A DNA stretch of 64,000 nucleotides, taken from NCBI RefSeq assembly GCF_006517275.1, contig NZ_CP041191.1, positions 4,025,001 through 4,089,000 of the forward strand, written 5' to 3'. The stretch comes from Labrenzia sp. PHM005. Its GTDB lineage: Bacteria > Pseudomonadota > Alphaproteobacteria > Rhizobiales > Stappiaceae. Each line of letters starts with the position of its first letter. Position 1 is the stretch's first letter. The translations under genes and the position numbers were made by a program. Shown here one piece after another: positions 29,241 to 37,292 of this stretch. A model generated the notes under the pieces. That model had not been told where the DNA came from, searched no databases, and saw only the letters and a list, made by a program, of their open reading frames with translations.

Positions 29241-29412
29241 CGGGCCGCAAACTTTTGTTCGCGTATACGGCGTAACGGGCTATCGGGCAGAGACGAAATT
29301 CCGATAATGTCATGCGGGCTCTTCAGCCAGCGAAACCAAATGACGGGATTTGAACGCTCTTGAAACACAGTCTTCCCCGCACAGCGGACCGTGCCCCAGA
29401 AGATTACGGCCG

Positions 29413-30207
29413 ATGGTGAAGTCCGCGATCCTAATTAAAGGCGTTGTGTTTGCGCAGCTTCTGCTGACTCTGACAGGGCTCAGAGCCGCAGAAATTACGA
29501 CATTCTATCAGGACAGTTATCCGAAATACATCCAAACCGACGGTGGATTTGGCGGTCTATGCATGGACTTGATCGCAGCGGTAGAAACAAAAATCGGCTC
29601 GAAAGTCGTCAACAAGGGGGTACCTGACAACGCCTTCCGGCCTCTGAAACGTATTCAGGTAGACATTGAACAAGGAAACATCGATGTCTTCTTTTGCCTG
29701 GCAAAAAACAGCAAACGGGAAAAGCTATTCGACTACATTTCCACGCCGCTCTACGAAGTCAATCATGTGGTCGCGGTTCGTTCCGGCGAACACGTAGACA
29801 TTCAAAATCTGGACGATATTCGTGACCTTACATCGGCAACCATCTTAACAAATTTCGGCACTGCAACAGAACGGTTTCTAAACAGCCAGATTGGTTTGAC
29901 TGTCGATGCGACTGCAGATTCTTTGGAACTCAATTTGCGTAAGTTACTGCTGGGCCGCGGTGAATTTGTCTATTTTCATGACATAGGGCTCTACAGCACG
30001 ATCCGCCAGAAATTTCCGAAAGAGGAGCTGGACGTTCTTCCGGCCAAATTCCGGAGCTATTATCACTATCTGGTCGTCTCCAAGGAAGCGCCAAACGGCC
30101 TAAGGGAGACATTGGAAAAGGCTATACGGGAATTGAACCAGGACGGCACCCTCGCCACGATCATCAAGAAATACAAGACTATCGAAGAAAGTCCTGACGG
30201 CAGTTAA
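29413..30207 (+). CDS. orphan periplasmic solute-binding protein (SBP_bac_3-like), copy 1
   Basis: 264-residue exported protein: signal helix ILIKGVVFAQLLLTLTGLRA, then EITTFYQDSYPKYI, GLCMDLIAAVETKIG, NIDVFFCLAKNSKREKLFDYI, LYEVNHVVAVRSGE, TILTNFGTATERFL and the C-terminal ELNQDGTLATIIKKYKT helix typical of amino-acid-type binding proteins. No permease or ATPase genes adjoin. The gene 320 bases downstream is a clear paralogue (about 60% identical by eye). ATG 29413 precedes the signal peptide; the frame opens further up only with a TTG. Ligand unknown. Confidence 0.85.
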   Translation: MVKSAILIKGVVFAQLLLTLTGLRAAEITTFYQDSYPKYIQTDGGFGGLCMDLIAAVETKIGSKVVNKGVPDNAFRPLKRIQVDIEQGNIDVFFCLAKNSKREKLFDYISTPLYEVNHVVAVRSGEHVDIQNLDDIRDLTSATILTNFGTATERFLNSQIGLTVDATADSLELNLRKLLLGRGEFVYFHDIGLYSTIRQKFPKEELDVLPAKFRSYYHYLVVSKEAPNGLRETLEKAIRELNQDGTLATIIKKYKTIEESPDGS

Positions 30208-30527
30208 GGGCGTACTGTTACAATCCAACCCTGAAACACCAAATGAGTGCCACCCCAGCAGGCGACTTCACGCCCGTCTTTCCATTTGAAGCACCAGATA
30301 GACTATATCATCAATGTAAAATGAAACAATTATCTGTATTTTTGTTCGTTTCTCAAAATCCATTGAGAAAAATTTGAATAATTATAGGTTTTTGATGCGA
30401 TTCGTTTAGTATTTACCTCCCCTCAATCAATGAATTTACATTTCGTTTAGAATTGTTTTGACACCATAAATCAAATCAAATGGAAAATTCATGACATAAC
30501 TTGTTCAGTATCCAATGTGAGGGCTCC
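30208..30527 (+). promoter_or_regulatory. AT-rich regulatory gap between the two paralogous binding-protein genes
   Basis: No gene is seen here. An inverted repeat TTTCTCAA / TTGAGAAA at 30349-30370 may end transcription of copy 1. Three TTCGTTT copies stand at 30345, 30401 and 30442; the last two share TTCGTTTAG and are 41 bases apart, about four helical turns. A TTGACA lies at 30458-30463 with an AT-rich stretch downstream and could be the -35 of copy 2. Regulator binding is inference. Confidence 0.45.
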
Positions 30528-31334
30528 ATGTGGAACAAACTTCGCCCAATCACACCGGCCATTCAGGCTGGTCTCTTCATCGGTGGCATGCTGATAACCT
30601 CAGGAGTGCAGGCGACCGAGGTTACTACAGTTTATCAAGACAGCTTTCCAAAATACATCGACTCTGGAGACAAAGTTTCCGGTTTGTGCATCGAACTAAT
30701 ACATGCAGTCGAAAAGAAACTTGGTGACGTCACTTTTGTTGGAAAACCGTCTGGAGATCAGTTCCGCCCTCTCAAACGAATTGAGGTCGAGGTCGCAAAT
30801 GGAACCATTGATGTGTTTTTCTGCATGGCAAAAAACTCCAGGCGTGCGGATTTGTTCGATTACATACGAACACCCCTTTATGAGGTTAATCACGTTGTCG
30901 CAGTTCGCAAAGGTGAACATCAAAATATAAAGGAATTTGGAGATATCCGTAGGTTAGGAAACGTCTCTATTCTTACGAATTTCGGATCTGCCACCGCACG
31001 TTTTTTATCAAAACAAGGCGGGTTAAATGTCGACTCTAGCGGTCAAACCCTCGATCAAAATTTGAAAAAACTCATCGTCGGACGAGGCGAGTTTGTGTAT
31101 TTCCATGACATAGGTCTCTACAGCACAATTCGCGAGAAATTCAAGGATGAACCGCTAGAAGTGCTGCCCGCCAGGTTCCACAGTTACCACCACTATCTTG
31201 TCATATCAAAGAAAGCGCCAGTGGGATTGAGAGACCGATTGGAAAGTGCCATTGCTGACCTACATAACGATGGCACACTTGAGTCTATTGTCCAGAAATA
31301 TAAAACGGCGAAAACCGTCGCGGGTGGAGGTTGA
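30528..31334 (+). CDS. orphan periplasmic solute-binding protein (SBP_bac_3-like), copy 2
   Basis: 268-residue paralogue of the preceding gene, sharing VYQDSFPKYI, FRPLKRIEVEVANGTIDVFF, FDYIRTPLYEVNHVVAVRKG, GRGEFVYFHDIGLYSTIREK and the YHHYLVISKKAP block. A signal peptide (AGLFIGGMLITSGVQATE) indicates periplasmic export. Start ATG 30528 follows GAGGG at close spacing. Codon use is more AT-rich than in copy 1 and in neighbouring genes. No transport partners are present. A sensor-associated or signalling role is possible but not shown by the sequence. Confidence 0.85.
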   Translation: MWNKLRPITPAIQAGLFIGGMLITSGVQATEVTTVYQDSFPKYIDSGDKVSGLCIELIHAVEKKLGDVTFVGKPSGDQFRPLKRIEVEVANGTIDVFFCMAKNSRRADLFDYIRTPLYEVNHVVAVRKGEHQNIKEFGDIRRLGNVSILTNFGSATARFLSKQGGLNVDSSGQTLDQNLKKLIVGRGEFVYFHDIGLYSTIREKFKDEPLEVLPARFHSYHHYLVISKKAPVGLRDRLESAIADLHNDGTLESIVQKYKTAKTVAGGG

Positions 31335-31354
31335 TTGTTGTATTTGGGACGGCT

Positions 31355-32506
31355 CTAGAGCGCTTCAATATCACCGCGGGCCCAGTCTTCCTTGGTCTTG
31401 GCATAGAAATCTTCGAAACGGCCTTCCTCAATCGCGTCGCGCATACCCTGCATCAGCGTCTGGTAATAGGCGATGTTGTTCCAGGTCAGCAGCATTCCTG
31501 ACAGTGCCTCACCTGCGCGGAATAGGTGGTGCAGATAAGCGCGGCTGTAGGTGCTCGTTGCCGGGCAAGCAGCTTCTTCATCAAGCGGGCGCGGATCGTC
31601 CTGGTGGCGGGCATTCTTCAAGTTGACCTTGCCGAAACGCGTATAGGCCAGACCATGGCGCCCGGCGCGCGTCGGCATCACGCAGTCGAACTGATCGATG
31701 CCCCGTTTGACACTCTCCAAAAGATCATCCGGCGTACCGACTCCCATCAGATAACGGGGTTTGTCGACCGGCATCACCGGCGTTGTGATGTCGAGCATCT
31801 TCAGCATCACCTCTTGCGGTTCGCCCACAGCGAGACCGCCAACCGAGTAGCCTTCAAACGGCATCTTGCCGAGCTCTTCGGCTGAGCGAACACGCAAATC
31901 CGGCACATCGCCGCCCTGAACGATGCCATAAAGCCCCTGCCCTTTGCTGGGCCCGCCCATGGATTCGAACTGTGCGCGCGACCTTGCGGCCCACCGCAGA
32001 GACAGCTCCATGGCGCGTTGAACTTCTTCCTTCGGGCTCGGCAGTTTGATGCATTCATCCAACTGCATCTGGATGTCTGATCCCAGAAGGCCCTGAATTT
32101 CGATCGACCGCTCCGGTGTCAGGTGGTGCTTGCTGCCGTCGATATGACTTTGAAAGCGGACACCATCCTCATCCAGTTTGCGCAACTGTGCCAATGACAT
32201 CACCTGAAAGCCGCCGCTGTCCGTGAGGATCGTATGCGGCCAGTTCATAAACTTGTGCAGCCCGCCGAGACGATCGACGCGCTCTGCGGTTGGCCGCAGC
32301 ATCAAGTGATAGGTATTGCCGAGCACAACATCGGCGCCGGTTTCCCGGACATGATCGGTGAACATTGCCTTGACGGTTGCCTGCGTGCCAACCGGCATGA
32401 AGGCCGGGGTTCGCACCACACCATGCGGTGTTGTGATTTCACCGCGTCTGGCCAGGCCATCAGTCGCGATCAGCTTAAAACCGAATTTCTTCTGTGTATC
32501 TGTCAT
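31355..32506 (-). CDS. tgt: tRNA-guanine (queuine) transglycosylase with altered zinc site
   Basis: Exchanges guanine-34 for preQ1 in GUN-anticodon tRNAs. 383 residues with [38 protein letters not shown] (catalytic Asp), [33 protein letters not shown] and [12 protein letters not shown]. The C-terminal zinc region reads [18 protein letters not shown] then TWNNIAYYQ. Compared with the C-x-C-x2-C...H ligands of E. coli and Zymomonas Tgt, three of the four ligands are replaced (Ala, Thr, Asn) and only one Cys remains. Its ATG overlaps the queA stop codon by four bases. Confidence 0.96.
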   Translation of the reverse strand: MTDTQKKFGFKLIATDGLARRGEITTPHGVVRTPAFMPVGTQATVKAMFTDHVRETGADVVLGNTYHLMLRPTAERVDRLGGLHKFMNWPHTILTDSGGFQVMSLAQLRKLDEDGVRFQSHIDGSKHHLTPERSIEIQGLLGSDIQMQLDECIKLPSPKEEVQRAMELSLRWAARSRAQFESMGGPSKGQGLYGIVQGGDVPDLRVRSAEELGKMPFEGYSVGGLAVGEPQEVMLKMLDITTPVMPVDKPRYLMGVGTPDDLLESVKRGIDQFDCVMPTRAGRHGLAYTRFGKVNLKNARHQDDPRPLDEEAACPATSTYSRAYLHHLFRAGEALSGMLLTWNNIAYYQTLMQGMRDAIEEGRFEDFYAKTKEDWARGDIEAL

Positions 32507-33591
32507 GAGGACATGTCCTGATCGGCGCCTTTTGCCGGGAACAACAAGGATGCGTCACCGTAGCTGTAAAAGCGGTATTCATTTTCAATGGCGTGGGTAT
32601 AGGCGGCCCGCATGGTGTCCAATCCAGACAGCGCCGAGACCAGCATGAAGAGCGTCGACCGCGGCAGATGGAAATTGGTCATCAATGCATCGATCGCTTT
32701 GAACCGGTAGCCAGGCGTGATGAAGATCGATGTTTCTCCTGAAAAGGCCGCGATTACGCCTGTTTCCCGTGCCGAACTTTCCAGAATGCGCAAGGACGTG
32801 GTTCCAATGCTGACCACTTTGTTGCCCCGGGCTTTGACGGCTTGGAGAGCGGCCGCTGTTTCTTCGGAAACTTCGCCCCATTCTGCGTGCATATTGTGGT
32901 CTTCGGTGCTGTCCGCTTTAACTGGTAAAAACGTGCCCGCGCCAACGTGCAAGGTCACCCGGTGCATCTCGATGCCTCTGGCCTTGATGGCATCCAGAAG
33001 ATCCGGCGTAAAATGCAGTCCAGCGGTCGGCGCAGCAACCGCACCGTCCTTCTCGGCAAAGATGGTTTGATAGTCCTTCCGGTCTTGTGCATCTTCACCG
33101 CGCTTTTGCGCGATATAAGGCGGCAGCGGAATATGGCCGACTTCTGCGATCGCCACATCCAGATCCGGGCCCGAACGGTCAAACACCAGCAGCACTTCGC
33201 CCCCGTCTGCCTTTTCGGCAACTGTCGCGGTCAAACGGGTGCCATTGCCTTCAAAAACAACCAGGTCGTCGATCTGCAGTTTTTTCGCCGGCCGCACAAA
33301 GGCTTTCCAGCGATCCGGACCGGAGCGCAAATGAAGTGTCGCACCGATACCGGCCTCGATATCACCGCGCAGCCGTTTTCCTTCCAGCTGAGCCGGGATT
33401 ACTTTGGTATCGTTGAAAACCAGTGCATCACCAGGCTCTAAAAGGCTTGGCAAATCGCGCACGCCCTGATCGCCTAACACCGGATCGTTGTCTGGCCGGA
33501 CTACAAGCATACGGGCGGCATCGCGTGGGCGGATGGGCCGCAACGCGATCCGTTCATTGGGAAGGTCAAAGTCAAACTGATCGACGCGCAT
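32503..33591 (-). CDS. queA: S-adenosylmethionine:tRNA ribosyltransferase-isomerase
   Basis: Transfers the ribosyl moiety of SAM to preQ1-tRNA to form epoxyqueuosine; it acts directly after Tgt. The 362-residue protein starts [19 protein letters not shown] and contains [93 protein letters not shown] and a C-terminal [15 protein letters not shown] 33591 is the family start; a GTG at 33609 is in frame. queA and tgt form the usual coupled pair. Confidence 0.97.
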   Translation of the reverse strand: MRVDQFDFDLPNERIALRPIRPRDAARMLVVRPDNDPVLGDQGVRDLPSLLEPGDALVFNDTKVIPAQLEGKRLRGDIEAGIGATLHLRSGPDRWKAFVRPAKKLQIDDLVVFEGNGTRLTATVAEKADGGEVLLVFDRSGPDLDVAIAEVGHIPLPPYIAQKRGEDAQDRKDYQTIFAEKDGAVAAPTAGLHFTPDLLDAIKARGIEMHRVTLHVGAGTFLPVKADSTEDHNMHAEWGEVSEETAAALQAVKARGNKVVSIGTTSLRILESSARETGVIAAFSGETSIFITPGYRFKAIDALMTNFHLPRSTLFMLVSALSGLDTMRAAYTHAIENEYRFYSYGDASLLFPAKGADQDMSS

Positions 33592-33798
33592 GGTGGCTCG
33601 TGTAAACACCGCATTTGATGAGAGTAGAGCATACGGCGGTGGACTTAATGCTTAGCCATAGCTTGCGTCCGCTCTTATCGTTCAGCTGTTGCGGCGTCAA
33701 CATGAGGACCATGATATGCTTGGGTCGAACCGACAATTCTGGCACAATTCGGCTTCAGCAGATTACAAGAATTATTGGTACGCACCGGAATAATCAGA

Positions 33799-34569
33799 AT
33801 GCAAAGACCAATTGCCATCCACGCTCCGGTGATTTGGATTTTATTCTTTTTCGTTTTGACGCCGTTCAAGGCCACATATGCGGATGCACGTCCACCAACA
33901 CGCCTAGATATAATCGCGATTGACTATCCGCCGTTCATTTCAAAATCAGCACCCGGCTTTGGCACCGCCTTTTTGCAATTGCAGGATTGGTTGGACCGCA
34001 CGAATCTTAATATCGAGCCTAGGCTAAAACTGCTGCCTCCCGCCCGAGCTCACCGGACAGTCAATCAAGGAAGTTGGTGCGCCTCTTTCTATCCTCCGCA
34101 CGATCGGGCGCAGAGGACGTTCATTCCGTTTAGTGAGACGGCAATCGAAATCAAACTGGTTCGAAGACAGGACGACGGAGATTTCGAATGGACTGCGAAT
34201 TCCTATTTCAAAGACCGGAGCATTGCGGTGCTGAGGAATTATGGCCGGTCACCGTTGTTTGAAGGTTTTGCACGCGCGGGCGCTAACTTGATCCCTGTAG
34301 AGACTGTCGATCAGGGGATGGAGATGCTGCGCCTTGGCCGTGTGGATTATGCGGTAATCGATTCAGTTAAATTCAGCAGAGAATTCTCAAATGCCCCTGG
34401 TGGCGAGAAATATCAGTTATCCAAAAACAGTTTGGAAACGACCCGGGTCGGTATTTATGTCGGGCCCGAATGCTTGTCTGTGTTTCAGGACGTTATCTCA
34501 CTGGAACAAAAAGGCGCGGCTGCAACACCTGCAACCACGCCTAATTCTAACTCAACACTTATCGATTAG
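33799..34569 (+). CDS. orphan periplasmic solute-binding protein, third member
   Basis: 256-residue exported protein: signal helix PVIWILFFFVLTPFKATYADA, then RLDIIAIDYPPFIS, GTAFLQLQDWLDRTN, PFSETAIEIKLVRR, FKDRSIAVLRNYGRSPLF and MEMLRLGRVDYAVIDSVKF. This is the shape of an SBP_bac_3-type ligand-binding protein, but it is more divergent than the pair at 29.4-31.3 kb. The gene sits on the opposite strand between queA and the cyclophilin genes, and its last four bases overlap the cyclophilin stop codon. No transport genes adjoin. Ligand unknown. Confidence 0.75.
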   Translation: MQRPIAIHAPVIWILFFFVLTPFKATYADARPPTRLDIIAIDYPPFISKSAPGFGTAFLQLQDWLDRTNLNIEPRLKLLPPARAHRTVNQGSWCASFYPPHDRAQRTFIPFSETAIEIKLVRRQDDGDFEWTANSYFKDRSIAVLRNYGRSPLFEGFARAGANLIPVETVDQGMEMLRLGRVDYAVIDSVKFSREFSNAPGGEKYQLSKNSLETTRVGIYVGPECLSVFQDVISLEQKGAAATPATTPNSNSTLID

Positions 34570-35039
34570 GCTGCGTCAGCAGCGACCTTGATCGATACGA
34601 TGTTGTCCGGGTTTTGAACCGGCTCGCCGCGCTTGATCTTGTCGACGTTTTCCATGCCCTCGATGACCTTGCCCCATGCGGTGTACTGGTTATCGAGGAA
34701 GGTCGCATCACCGAAGCAGATAAAGAACTGGCTGTCACCGGAGTTCGGATCTTGCGCGCGCGCCATGGAACAGACACCACGGACATGCGGTTCAGCGTTG
34801 AATTCGGCTTTCAGCTTCTTGCCCGATCCGCCGGTGCCGGTGCCATGCGGACAGCCGGTCTGCGCCATGAAACCTTCGATCACGCGGTGAAAAACGATGC
34901 CGTCATAAAACCCTTCACGCACCAGTTCCTTGATGCGGGCAACATGGTTCGGGGCCAAGTCCGGGCGCATTTCGATGACAACGGACCCTTGGGTTGTTTC
35001 CATCAGCAATGTGTTTTCCGGGTCTTTGTAGTCAGCCAT
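34566..35039 (-). CDS. peptidyl-prolyl cis-trans isomerase, cytoplasmic cyclophilin
   Basis: 157-residue cyclophilin without signal peptide. Seen: EMRPDLAPNHVARIKELVREGFYDGIVFHRVIEGFMAQTG (catalytic Arg and Phe), GTGGSGKKLKAEFN, GVCSMARAQDPNSGDSQFFI and LDNQYTAWGKVIEGMENVDKI. Catalyses proline isomerisation during folding. ATG is preceded by GGAG. It is the second of two adjacent cyclophilin genes upstream of queA in the usual alphaproteobacterial order (family knowledge). Confidence 0.95.
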   Translation of the reverse strand: MADYKDPENTLLMETTQGSVVIEMRPDLAPNHVARIKELVREGFYDGIVFHRVIEGFMAQTGCPHGTGTGGSGKKLKAEFNAEPHVRGVCSMARAQDPNSGDSQFFICFGDATFLDNQYTAWGKVIEGMENVDKIKRGEPVQNPDNIVSIKVAADAA

Positions 35040-35075
35040 TTTTGTCTCCGTAAAATGCTGGAATTGTCTGCTAAG

Positions 35076-35612
35076 TTAACCGGCGTCTGCGGCCACTTGC
35101 ATCTTGATGATCTTGTCCGGGTTTGCCGGCGGCTCCCCCTTGGTGATGTTGTCGACGTGTTCCATACCCTTAACGACTTCACCAAACACGGTGTATTGGC
35201 CATTCAGCCAGTCGCCATTGGCGAACATGATGAAGAACTGCGAGTTTGCACTGTTCGGGCTGGAAGAGCGGGCCATGCCGAGCGTGCCGCGTTTAAACGG
35301 CGCAATGGAAAACTCTTCTTTCAAATCCGGCTTGTCGGAGCCCCCGCGTCCGGTTCCGGTCGGGTCACCCGTTTGAGCCATGAAACCGTCGATCACGCGG
35401 TGAAAGATGATGCCGTCATAGAATCCGGCCCGGGCAAGTTCTTTGATACGCGCAACATGATTGGGTGCGATGTCCGGACGCAAACGGATTTCAACCCGGC
35501 CATCTTTCAGGTCCAAATAAAGGGTGTTTTCCAGATCCTGAGCCTGCGCATTTACTGCAGGCAACATGATCAAAGACGCCAAAACGGCGAAGATTGCAAA
35601 AAATCGTGACAC
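35076..35612 (-). CDS. peptidyl-prolyl cis-trans isomerase, periplasmic cyclophilin
   Basis: 178-residue cyclophilin with an N-terminal signal peptide (FFAIFAVLASLIMLPAVNAQAQ), so exported to the periplasm. Core motifs: LRPDIAPNHVARIKELARAGFYDGIIFHRVIDGFMAQTG, GTLGMARSSSPNSANSQFFIM and LNGQYTVFGEVVKGMEHVDNI. The start is GTG with AGGAG at six bases. With the cytoplasmic copy 36 bases downstream it forms a compartment-split pair that probably arose by duplication. Confidence 0.95.
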   Translation of the reverse strand: MSRFFAIFAVLASLIMLPAVNAQAQDLENTLYLDLKDGRVEIRLRPDIAPNHVARIKELARAGFYDGIIFHRVIDGFMAQTGDPTGTGRGGSDKPDLKEEFSIAPFKRGTLGMARSSSPNSANSQFFIMFANGDWLNGQYTVFGEVVKGMEHVDNITKGEPPANPDKIIKMQVAADAG

Positions 35613-35651
35613 TGGAAACTCCTGCGGTTCACGTCAAAGGTTTGGTTACAG

Positions 35652-36161
35652 TCAAACTTGGCCCGGTTTTGCCCGCTGGCGCACCGGCTCGGCGACAGGG
35701 TCAGGCACAAAGTCCTTTATCTCTCCGCCCATCTTCGAGATTTGCCGGACCAACGTCGCGGTAATATGGCGGACAGTCGGAGATGCCGGCAAAAAGACTG
35801 TTTGAATGTCCGGCGCCATCGTCTGGTTCATGCCGGCCATCTGCATTTCGTAGTCAAGGTCGGTGCCATCACGCAGACCTCGAACCAGTATGGTCGCGCC
35901 ATGTTCACGGGCCGCGTTTACGACTAGGCCGGAAAAGGCGATGATTTCGACCCGTTTTGCCTCATCTGCAGAAAATTCCGACGCCGCAGAGGCCTTAATC
36001 AAGTCCACCCGTTCTTCGAAGGAAAACAACGGCGTTTTGCCTGGGTGAATGCCAATGGCCACCACCACCTTGTCCGCCAGCGCAAGGGACTGACGCAGGA
36101 TATCCATGTGGCCGTTGGTAACCGGATCAAATGAACCCGGGTAAAGCGCGATACGAGTCAT
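35652..36161 (-). CDS. coaD: phosphopantetheine adenylyltransferase
   Basis: Penultimate enzyme of coenzyme A synthesis; adenylylates 4'-phosphopantetheine. 169 residues beginning [21 protein letters not shown] with the nucleotidyltransferase T/HxGH-like site (TNGH), then [40 protein letters not shown] (family signature RGLR), and a C-terminal [13 protein letters not shown] in place of the usual ISSTLVREI. ATG 36161 with GGAAAGG upstream; longer in-frame starts up to 36251 are not conserved. It lies between gyrA and the cyclophilin genes. Confidence 0.96.
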   Translation of the reverse strand: MTRIALYPGSFDPVTNGHMDILRQSLALADKVVVAIGIHPGKTPLFSFEERVDLIKASAASEFSADEAKRVEIIAFSGLVVNAAREHGATILVRGLRDGTDLDYEMQMAGMNQTMAPDIQTVFLPASPTVRHITATLVRQISKMGGEIKDFVPDPVAEPVRQRAKPGQV

Positions 36162-36325
36162 GGCCTTTCCATACTCTGACCCAACGCGCTTCACAAGCGA
36201 TCTGGCCAAAGCATGCGCTTTTTTCGCAAGACAACCAATTTGTGACGGCAATCACATTCTTCTTGGCTAAACCCGGGCAAGGTGGCCTCATCAACAAAGC
36301 GAAGGCGAGAGCAGGAGCCGGACCA

Positions 36326-36715
36326 ATGAGGAGCAGTCACACCACCAACCAACCTTTTGCAACAGAAGCAAAAGCGATGGACCCGTTTGCCCATGTCAAA
36401 ATGGCATCAATCTTTGTTTTAGCAGTGCTGACTGTTTTGCTTGCCGGAGTGTTCGGCATGAATGCCAGCAGCGCCTCTCAGGCTCAAGAAGCTGGTATGC
36501 CAGCGGCCCAGGGCATGATCGCCTCCAAGTCGGATCGCAAATCTGGCCCGGACGTTCAAGACTGCAAAAACCAGACCTGGGGTGCGTGGAGCGCAAAATG
36601 TGCCGCTGAACTGACCGGCGCTTCCAAGGTCCGTACCGTCTCTTTTGTCACGGTTGAAAAACAACCGATGACCGTCAATCAAACCATTCTGGCCCGCTAC
36701 CCGGCCAACAACTGA
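36326..36715 (+). CDS. small membrane-anchored or exported protein of unknown function
   Basis: About 129 residues, not recognised as any named family. One hydrophobic segment (MASIFVLAVLTVLLAGVFGM) near residue 30 may be a signal anchor. The rest is polar with two cysteines (DVQDCKNQTWGAWSAKCAAEL), possibly a disulfide pair in the periplasm. ATG 36326 follows GGAG by eight bases; another ATG at 36377 is possible. It lies divergent from coaD and ends in a strong terminator, which supports its being a real gene. Confidence 0.6.
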   Translation: MRSSHTTNQPFATEAKAMDPFAHVKMASIFVLAVLTVLLAGVFGMNASSASQAQEAGMPAAQGMIASKSDRKSGPDVQDCKNQTWGAWSAKCAAELTGASKVRTVSFVTVEKQPMTVNQTILARYPANN

Positions 36716-36750
36716 TCAATCCGACTTCCAAAACAAATATCCCCAAACGA

Positions 36751-36787
36751 AAAACAGCGGCCCAGTTTCCACCCTGGCCGCTGTTTT
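36751..36787 (+). terminator. rho-independent terminator
   Basis: Perfect 12-bp stem AAAACAGCGGCC / GGCCGCTGTTTT with a 13-base loop, 36 bases after the stop codon of the preceding small gene. Confidence 0.82.
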
Positions 36788-37003
36788 CGTTTGTCCGACC
36801 TGATGGCCGCGATTTCAAAAGAACATTCTGTTTTGCAAAATGGGAAATCTTTTCACTTATCGAAGAATTGCCACATCGGTCTTGGTTCGCATTTCGCGCA
36901 CTTTGCCATTGTTTTTGTTTGGTTTTTTGTCAAATGCACGTTTGGCAAAACTATTGCACCACCAAAACATCAGCGCTTTAGGCGCCTTCACAAGGAGCTT
37001 GAA

Positions 37004-37213
37004 ATGACCAAGACAATTGCTATTCGCCGCCCCCGTTCGTCCGGATGGACCGGGTCTCATCTGGCGCAGAACTATGAAAGTGTCGCTATTGGCGCCTTAA
37101 AGGCAGTCCTGGCTTGCAAAAGCCTCTGCACACAGGTGCCTCACTCATCGTCTGAAAGCTGGTTGGGCGCTCATGATATGCCGGGAATTCTTGCAGGAGT
37201 AGCAGAGAGCTGA
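37004..37213 (+). CDS. small basic protein of unknown function (69 aa)
   Basis: A 69-residue open frame starting MTKTIAIRRPRSSGWTGSH and preceded by a near-perfect AAGGAG six bases before the ATG. The composition is polar and basic at the N-terminus, with two cysteines close together (VLACKSLCTQ). No family recognised. It lies between the terminator at 36787 and the gyrA end, with no competing gene on the other strand. The main support is the ribosome-binding site. Confidence 0.5.
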   Translation: MTKTIAIRRPRSSGWTGSHLAQNYESVAIGALKAVLACKSLCTQVPHSSSESWLGAHDMPGILAGVAES

Positions 37214-37251
37214 CGTGTCTCATGCGTCAAACAATAGCCCGCAAAGAAATT

Positions 37252-37282
37252 GGGCGGCCTCTCAAATCCTGAAATGCCGCCC
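37252..37282 (-). terminator. possible gyrA terminator hairpin
   Basis: GGGCGGC / GCCGCCC inverted repeat with a 17-base loop, 11 bases past the gyrA stop codon on the minus strand. The following T-tract is weak (AATTTCTTT), so efficiency is uncertain. Confidence 0.45.
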
Positions 37283-37292
37283 AAAAACAATT

